Below, piece after piece: positions 6,368 through 9,803 of a stretch of 9,803 nucleotides of DNA. The translations under genes and the position numbers were made by a program. Location: the NCBI GenBank assembly GCA_002305615.1, contig DBPU01000022.1, positions 1 through 9,803 on the forward strand. The letters run 5' to 3'. Position 1 is the stretch's first letter, and the number at the start of each line of letters is the position of its first letter. This DNA is from Verrucomicrobia bacterium UBA1412 (lineage in GTDB: Bacteria; Verrucomicrobiota; Verrucomicrobiia; Limisphaerales; UBA1412). The notes beneath the pieces were generated by a model, which had not been told where the DNA came from, searched no databases, and saw only the letters and a list, made by a program, of their open reading frames with translations.

Positions 6368-7879
6368 GTGAGTGTTTCAATGAAACGCTTGATGGAGGAA
6401 TCTGCGGTTAAATTTGGAACCAGCGGCGCTCGCGGCCTGGTCTCCGATATGACTGACCGGGTCTGTTATCTTTATACGGTGGGCTTTATCCAGTATCTGG
6501 AGAGCCGCGGACAAATCCGCCCCGGGATGAATACCGGGATCGCCGTTGCCGGAGATTTGCGGCCAAGCTCGCCGCGGATTATGAACGCAGTGATGCGTGC
6601 CATCCGGGACCGTGCTTATCGGCCGGTCAATTGCGGCTTTATCCCTTCTCCGGCTGTGGCGCTCTATGGAATCGCCCGTGCAATCCCCTCTATCATGGTC
6701 ACTGGCAGCCATATACCCGATGATCGCAACGGGATTAAATTTAACCAATGCAACGGGGAGATATTGAAGGAAGATGAAGAGGAGATTCTCAACCAAAAGC
6801 TCGAAGTCGATGAATCGCTCTTTGACGAAGATGGAAGCTTCTGCCGGCCTGCCCAGTCCGAGCCTGCGGATGATACGGCTTCGCGCGAATATCAGGAGCG
6901 TTTCCTGAATTTCTTCGAACCCGATGCGCTTTCCGGGCTTAAGATCGGCGTTTATCAGCATTCGGCCGTCGGTAGAGATATTCTGGCAGTGGTAACTCGC
7001 CGTCTGGGGGCCGAAGTTGTTCTCCTGGGCCGCTCCGAAAAATTTATTCCGGTCGATACCGAGGCCATCCGCTCTGAAGATGTGGAATTGGCCCGCAAAT
7101 GGACTGCTGAGCATCGGCTTGACGCGATCTTCTCCACCGATGGCGACAGCGACCGTCCGCTCCTGGCCGATGAAAAAGGGGAGTGGTTCCGCGGCGATGT
7201 CGGCGGCATCTTCTGTGCCCGCTTCCTGGGAGCTCAAAGGGTAAGCACGCCCGTCAGCAGCAATACGGCTCTGGAGCGCTGCGGCTGGTTCAAAGAAGTG
7301 ACCCGGACCCGGATCGGCTCGCCCTATGTGATTGACGAGATGATCCACGGGACCCACACCAGCCCGGGCTCCGTCATTGTCGGTTATGAAGCCAACGGAG
7401 GGTTCCTTCAGCAGACTCCTCTGGAGATGAATGGCCGCAAACTCTCTTCCTTGCCTACTCGGGACGCCTTGATTTTCCTCCTGGGAATTACGGTTCTGGC
7501 GCGGCGCTCGGGCAAAACTCTCTCCGCACTTCGCCTGGAGCTCCCGCATCGCTATACCTACAGCGACCGGTTGCAGAGCTTCCCCGTGCGAATCAGCCAG
7601 GCAATTCTGGAGCATTTTTCCTGCAACCTGCCGATTGTGGATGTAGCCAGGAGAACCTCAGAAGCCTTTGGAAAGATTGCCGGTAAACCCCTTAAGCTCG
7701 ATTACAAGGACGGCGTGAGAATCTCGTTCGATTCAGAAGAGATTATCCATTTGCGGCCCTCGGGCAATGCGCCCGAATTCCGCTGCTATACCGAAGCCGC
7801 CACCCCCGAAAGGGCCCGCAAGGTCAATGAAGAAGTGATGGCCTGGCTCAAAACCTGGCTCAATAAGGAACCTGCATAA
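6368..7879 (+). CDS. Phosphoglucomutase/phosphomannomutase family enzyme (alpha-D-phosphohexomutase)
   Basis: A 503-residue cytoplasmic enzyme that interconverts hexose-6-phosphate and hexose-1-phosphate through a phosphoserine, feeding nucleotide-sugar synthesis for polysaccharide, lipopolysaccharide or glycoprotein. All four family signatures are present in order: FGTSGARG (16-23); the phosphoserine loop MVTGSHIPDDRNGIKF (110-125), S114 being the catalytic serine; the Mg-binding loop DGDSDR (258-263); the sugar-specificity loop GYEANGG (339-345); and the phosphate-binding RPSGNAPEFR (463-472). The phosphoserine loop reads TGSHIP rather than the common TASHNP, and the sugar loop is GYEANGG rather than GE.SGH. 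From memory, the TGSHIP form occurs in ExoC-type phosphomannomutases. Glucose versus mannose preference cannot be decided here. It begins 42 nt after ccsA with no terminator between, so it is likely the third gene of that operon although its function is unrelated. Confidence 0.9.
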   Translation: MSVSMKRLMEESAVKFGTSGARGLVSDMTDRVCYLYTVGFIQYLESRGQIRPGMNTGIAVAGDLRPSSPRIMNAVMRAIRDRAYRPVNCGFIPSPAVALYGIARAIPSIMVTGSHIPDDRNGIKFNQCNGEILKEDEEEILNQKLEVDESLFDEDGSFCRPAQSEPADDTASREYQERFLNFFEPDALSGLKIGVYQHSAVGRDILAVVTRRLGAEVVLLGRSEKFIPVDTEAIRSEDVELARKWTAEHRLDAIFSTDGDSDRPLLADEKGEWFRGDVGGIFCARFLGAQRVSTPVSSNTALERCGWFKEVTRTRIGSPYVIDEMIHGTHTSPGSVIVGYEANGGFLQQTPLEMNGRKLSSLPTRDALIFLLGITVLARRSGKTLSALRLELPHRYTYSDRLQSFPVRISQAILEHFSCNLPIVDVARRTSEAFGKIAGKPLKLDYKDGVRISFDSEEIIHLRPSGNAPEFRCYTEAATPERARKVNEEVMAWLKTWLNKEPA

Positions 7880-7887
7880 ATCGGAGT

Positions 7888-7920
7888 GTTTTAACCGCAG
7901 ATTACGCAGATTTCCGCAGA
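7888..7920 (+). repeat. Left terminal inverted repeat (CGCAGA-phased)
   Basis: A 33-nt sequence beginning GTTTTAACCGCAGAT, matched at 31 of 33 positions by the reverse complement of 8207-8239; the differences are at 7903 and 7914. It contains three CGCAGA hexamers starting at 7896, 7905 and 7915, 9 and 10 bp apart. It starts 9 nt after the hexomutase stop. AACCGCAGAT repeats of this type recur in intergenic DNA of Verrucomicrobiota and Planctomycetota as I remember. Confidence 0.85.
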
Positions 7921-7961
7921 AGAGGAAGATGTGCCTGCAAAGGTCCCGTGCCGGAGGTCTC

Positions 7962-8189
7962 CATACCCATCTCATTGCCCGGGACTTTTCCCTATCGGGA
8001 TTCGTGCCCAATCTATCTCCATAACCATCTAACTCCCTGCCCGGAGGGCACACGCCTCGGAGAGGCGAATCTGCATAACCGTAGGTGCCTCTCCCGTAGG
8101 GTGAGGTACCTACGGACAGAAGCCACCCCCACATACCCCCGCCTGAAGGGCGGTACTTCTTACACACCCCTCATCGGGATTGCATCTGG
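7962..8189 (+). repeat. Degenerate tandem array, four ~57-bp units each starting CATA(A/C)CC and holding a hairpin
   Basis: CATACCC or CATAACC occurs at 7962, 8020, 8074 and 8132, giving spacings of 58, 54 and 58 bp. Units 2 and 3 are preceded by AATCT. Every unit carries palindromes: TCCC-TATC-GGGA (7989-8000); TGCCC-GGA-GGGCA (8038-8050) and CGCCTC-GGA-GAGGCG (8053-8067); a 13-bp stem CCGTAGGTGCCTC (8079-8091) with GAGGTACCTACGG (8103-8115), one G-T pair; and CCGCC-TGAAG-GGCGG in the last unit (about 8139-8153). The unit starts are conserved while the hairpin sequences differ, so pairing seems kept rather than sequence. The end of the fourth unit is not sharply defined. Confidence 0.65.
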
Positions 8190-8206
8190 TCGTCCCTTCA
8201 AAAAAA

Positions 8207-8239
8207 TCTGCGCAAATCTGCGTCATCTGCGGTTAAAAC
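8207..8239 (-). repeat. Right terminal inverted repeat
   Basis: Reading on the minus strand, 8239 to 8207 gives GTTTTAACCGCAGATGACGC and continues to match the left repeat, 31/33 in all. CGCAGA hexamers start at 8231, 8222 and 8212 on that strand, with the same 9- and 10-bp phasing as the left copy. Confidence 0.85.
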
Positions 8240-8241
8240 TT

Positions 8242-8260
8242 CCTCATCTGCGGATAAAAC
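8242..8260 (-). repeat. Partial third copy of the terminal repeat, abutting the right end
   Basis: On the minus strand 8260-8242 reads GTTTTATCCGCAGATGAGG, identical to the right terminal repeat at 17 of 19 positions and in the same orientation, offset by 21 bp. CATAACC follows at 8265-8271, the unit motif of the internal array. This suggests duplication or slippage at the element's edge. Confidence 0.6.
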
Positions 8261-8438
8261 GCTTGCATAACCTCAAAAATCATCCACAATTACGGATGTA
8301 ATTATTGTGTAAATGTTGGAGCCCCCTTATAAACTTGAGAATGCTCGAAATAAAAACGAATTCTAATGTGACTGACCTGCCGACAACGACGGATGCGACA
8401 GGAACTGGGTGTGCATAGAAGTTGATTAAGAAGAATGG
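8261..8438. other. Intergenic transition to AT-rich DNA with a hairpin
   Basis: No gene is seen. ATTAC (8289-8293) pairs with GTAAT (8298-8302) across GGAT, and outside it CACA (8285-8288) can pair with TGTG (8306-8309) around a 3-nt bulge. CCTGCCG (8376-8382) and CGACAGG (8396-8402) form an imperfect second stem. A promoter candidate lies at 8305-8333. Confidence 0.4.
8305..8333 (+). promoter_or_regulatory. Candidate promoter of the AT-rich small-protein genes
   Basis: TTGTGT (8305-8310), a 17-bp spacer and TATAAA (8328-8333) resemble a sigma70 promoter; the -10 matches 5/6 but the -35 only about half. It would give a leader of ~100 nt before ATG 8439. Confidence 0.35.
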
Positions 8439-8954
8439 ATGTATTACGTGAAAAAGAAACTGATAATAATTGGAGTATCCTTCTTAGTCGTAGTGTTGGC
8501 AATTCTCTTGTTTGCTGCTCCACTTTTTTGGGGAACATGCAAAGTATACTTTGATCTAAACAACGGTTTGTTAAAGAAACAGTGGGATAGTTTTGGCCTT
8601 ATTTATTGGGAGTCGATAGAAGAAACTGATTATTCTAAGTTGCTAAATAAGTTTGGATTAGGAGAGGAAAGTTCAAATTGGAAGTTAGCGGATAGTGAAG
8701 AATTGGGTGTGCGACGTTCATTCTTCCCGCAAAATGTGAGTTATTCTTATGGTAGAATAGCCGCCAGGGCTAGAGAGTTTTCGGTATGGGTCGATTTCTG
8801 TATCGAGTACGAAGAACTCCCCATCCAGGAAGCACGGGAAAAGACTCTGTTTTTTCACGAATTGGTTAAAAAAAGCAGCGATAGCTCTGAAGTGCAAGAT
8901 AATATTATTTATCACTTTAATGATTTAAAAAGCGTTCGTAATAAAGTTAATTAG
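8439..8954 (+). CDS. Hypothetical single-pass membrane-anchored protein (171 aa)
   Basis: I do not recognise a named family. The protein starts with a short basic tail (MYYVKKK), then one strongly hydrophobic helix (about 8-30). An N-in topology is expected, leaving ~140 residues outside the cytoplasm. The exposed part begins with CKVYFDLNNGLLKKQWDSFGLIYWESIEETDYSKLL (34-69). That pattern (a 'FDL..G' strand, a partner strand, then E.T..S.LL) I loosely recall from hypothetical proteins of Planctomycetota and Verrucomicrobiota; this is memory, not a search. The remainder is charged, with aromatic strands, and has two cysteines (34 and 121) that could pair outside the cytoplasm. Start: ATG 8439, preceded by weak AAGAAG; GTG 8448 is an alternative that keeps most of the basic tail. 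Codon use is AT-rich, unlike the operon upstream, which suggests a separate origin. Confidence 0.65.
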   Translation: MYYVKKKLIIIGVSFLVVVLAILLFAAPLFWGTCKVYFDLNNGLLKKQWDSFGLIYWESIEETDYSKLLNKFGLGEESSNWKLADSEELGVRRSFFPQNVSYSYGRIAARAREFSVWVDFCIEYEELPIQEAREKTLFFHELVKKSSDSSEVQDNIIYHFNDLKSVRNKVN

Positions 8955-9013
8955 GATATTGATTCTAAATATTAAATATCATAATAAAAATATATAAATT
9001 AATAAAAAAAATT
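8955..9013. promoter_or_regulatory. Extremely AT-rich spacer between the two small-protein genes
   Basis: Only 4 of 59 bases are G or C. GATATT (8955-8960) can pair with AATATC (8975-8980). TTGATT (8959-8964) and TAATAA (8982-8987) are 17 bp apart and could be promoter elements, but in such AT-rich DNA chance matches are expected. No Shine-Dalgarno sequence precedes ATG 9014. Confidence 0.3.
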
Positions 9014-9640
9014 ATGAGAGGCTCGATTATATTTGTATTGTGTTTGGTCGCTGGATTTGTAGCCGTAATTGTTATACCAGGAATCATTATATTGGATTTT
9101 AAGGTAGAAGAACCAACTATAAACTCTCAAACAGATCAATCTATCCAAGAAATGGAGATGCAATTAGGCATATCGTTTCCAACGAATACTACCATAATTT
9201 TTGCAGGCAGACCGAGACCTCGTCCTCAAGGAGATCGCTCTATCATGAGGCAAGCGGGCCCTGAATGGTCTGTTTTTTCAGAGAGCAGAATCCAATTACC
9301 TTTTGAAGATTCATCAAATTCGTTTTCAGATATCATAGAATTTATGAAAGAAGAGAAAGAAATAGACACAGATACTGATGCAGAACAATTCATAATAAGA
9401 TATGTTAAAAGTTGTGAAAAAAACATGAACCAAAAAATTCCTGGTGGATTAGAAGATATAGAAGTCTATGATCTTAAGTGGGTAAACAAAGGAATAGCGT
9501 ATGCAGGGAGTTTAATACGTACAAAAAATGGAGATTATTTTTATGCGCGAACCAATCTTGTTGCAGATTTGAACAACGTAAGAAGTGGGGTGCATTTAGA
9601 CAAAAGTAGTCCCGAAAAGGAGCTCAAAAGTCAAGAGTGA
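9014..9640 (+). CDS. Hypothetical single-pass membrane-anchored protein (208 aa)
   Basis: No family recognised. A very short N-terminus (MRGS) is followed by one hydrophobic helix (about 5-27, IIFVLCLVAGFVAVIVIPGIIIL) and then ~180 polar, mostly acidic residues expected outside the cytoplasm. C10 sits inside the hydrophobic stretch but no convincing lipobox follows, so a membrane anchor seems more likely than a lipoprotein. The exposed part has a strand-rich segment LGISFPTNTTIIFAGRPRPRP (51-71) with a Pro-Arg repeat, an acidic helix around 105-125 (EFMKEEKEIDTDTDAEQF), two features near the end, DLKWVNKGIAYAG (153-165) and GDYFYARTNLVADLNN (173-188), and a charged tail. It follows the 171-residue gene by 59 AT-rich bases on the same strand and shares its architecture, but I see no convincing sequence similarity between them. 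Confidence 0.65.
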   Translation: MRGSIIFVLCLVAGFVAVIVIPGIIILDFKVEEPTINSQTDQSIQEMEMQLGISFPTNTTIIFAGRPRPRPQGDRSIMRQAGPEWSVFSESRIQLPFEDSSNSFSDIIEFMKEEKEIDTDTDAEQFIIRYVKSCEKNMNQKIPGGLEDIEVYDLKWVNKGIAYAGSLIRTKNGDYFYARTNLVADLNNVRSGVHLDKSSPEKELKSQE

Positions 9641-9701
9641 GTGAAGGGAAGTGATACTGTGTAGATTGAAATAAGAAAGATTAAAAAACCGAATAGTGCA
9701 G

Positions 9702-9803
9702 ATGAATTCATTTAAGAAACTCAAAAAATTTTATAAACAACCAAGAAACTGGTTTTTTACCATTTTAGCTTTACCGATAGCGTGCATCGCTTATTTTTTT
9801 GTA
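9702..9803 (+). CDS. N-terminal fragment of a third small membrane-anchored protein (cut by window end)
   Basis: From ATG 9702 the frame stays open for 34 codons to the last base: a basic amphipathic tail MNSFKKLKKFYKQPRNW followed by a hydrophobic run FFTILALPIACIAYFFV. This is a typical start of a membrane-anchored protein with an N-in tail. It follows the 208-residue gene by 61 bp on the same strand and has the same AT-rich composition and layout as the two genes before it. No Shine-Dalgarno sequence is visible (GAATAGTGCAG precedes the ATG), as for 9014. The rest lies beyond the window, so the start and even the reality of the gene are less certain than for its neighbours. Confidence 0.5.
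   Translation, partial: MNSFKKLKKFYKQPRNWFFTILALPIACIAYFFV

Larger units (their letters stand above)
7888..8239. repeat. 352-bp inverted-repeat-bounded palindromic element
   Basis: The stretch between hexomutase and AT-rich genes holds no credible gene. It is bounded by 33-nt inverted repeats with 31/33 identity and filled with GC-rich hairpins. No transposase is encoded and no flanking target duplication is evident (AGT before the left end, TTC after the right). A non-autonomous mobile element, a REP/MITE-like sequence or a structured termination region are all possible; I cannot choose between them from one copy. Confidence 0.65.

Noticed and set aside
7888..8260. CRISPR array
   Set aside because: Short CGCAGA repetitions and the ~57-bp period could trigger a detector, but the units are degenerate, there are no constant repeats with unique spacers, and no cas genes are present.
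7948..8301. A 117-codon plus-strand frame across the repeat element, and a 144-codon minus-strand frame at 7733-8167
   Set aside because: Both run through palindromes and inverted repeats, overlap the hexomutase or non-coding sequence, and show no domain, signal or ribosome binding site. The repetitive peptides simply reflect the DNA repeats.
9014..9103. Lipoprotein signal peptide in the 208-residue protein
   Set aside because: The cysteine at residue 10 lies within the hydrophobic core, followed by more hydrophobic residues, and the preceding residues do not form a proper lipobox.
8439..9640. Tandem paralogy of the 171- and 208-residue proteins
   Set aside because: They share layout and composition only; comparing the outer domains by eye shows no convincing common motif.

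Overview
The window looks like chromosomal DNA from a member of the Verrucomicrobiota or a close relative in the PVC group. This is inference from three things: the truncated first gene ends in the C-terminal module (approximately ASNDLIHWNPVEG...FYRV) common on exported proteins of that phylum; the intergenic DNA carries AACCGCAGAT-type repeats and GC-rich hairpin arrays; and cytochrome c maturation is a System II pair with long periplasmic regions. All genes I can support lie on the plus strand. No rRNA, tRNA, CRISPR array, transposase or integrase is visible.

Layout. (1) 2-358: the 3' end of a large secreted, Ig-like-repeat protein. (2) 359-655: gene-free, with several GC-rich hairpins. 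(3) 656-2077: an NCS1-family (CodB-like) nucleobase permease, closed by a good intrinsic terminator at 2115-2147. (4) 2157-2663: a Nudix hydrolase whose GTG lies 10 nt past that terminator and has no Shine-Dalgarno sequence. (5) 2773-7879: a probable three-gene operon. ResB/Ccs1 and CcsA are 4 nt apart; a phosphoglucomutase/phosphomannomutase-family enzyme follows 42 nt later with a strong ribosome binding site. (6) 7888-8260: a structured repeat element with 33-nt terminal inverted repeats (31/33 identical) around four degenerate units of 54-58 bp. (7) 8300-9803: an abruptly AT-rich stretch with three consecutive small genes (the last cut by the window end), each encoding a short N-terminal tail, one membrane helix and, where visible, an unrecognised extracytoplasmic domain.

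How the genes work together. ResB and CcsA form the System II synthase, which carries haem across the membrane and attaches it to CXXCH motifs of apocytochromes. No CcdA, ResA/CcsX or c-type cytochrome is present, so those partners must be elsewhere. The hexomutase supplies sugar-1-phosphates for glycan or polysaccharide synthesis and has no obvious functional link to haem ligation. The permease and Nudix enzyme are plausible salvage and housekeeping genes.

The least ordinary parts are the two palindrome-rich intergenic regions and the AT-rich trio. The two regions, about 7.5 kb apart, share an exact 14-mer in opposite orientation and the same spacing of about 56 bp, so they look like members of one repeat family. 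I see no proven new system here: the repeat family and the three membrane-anchored proteins are the candidates worth checking.
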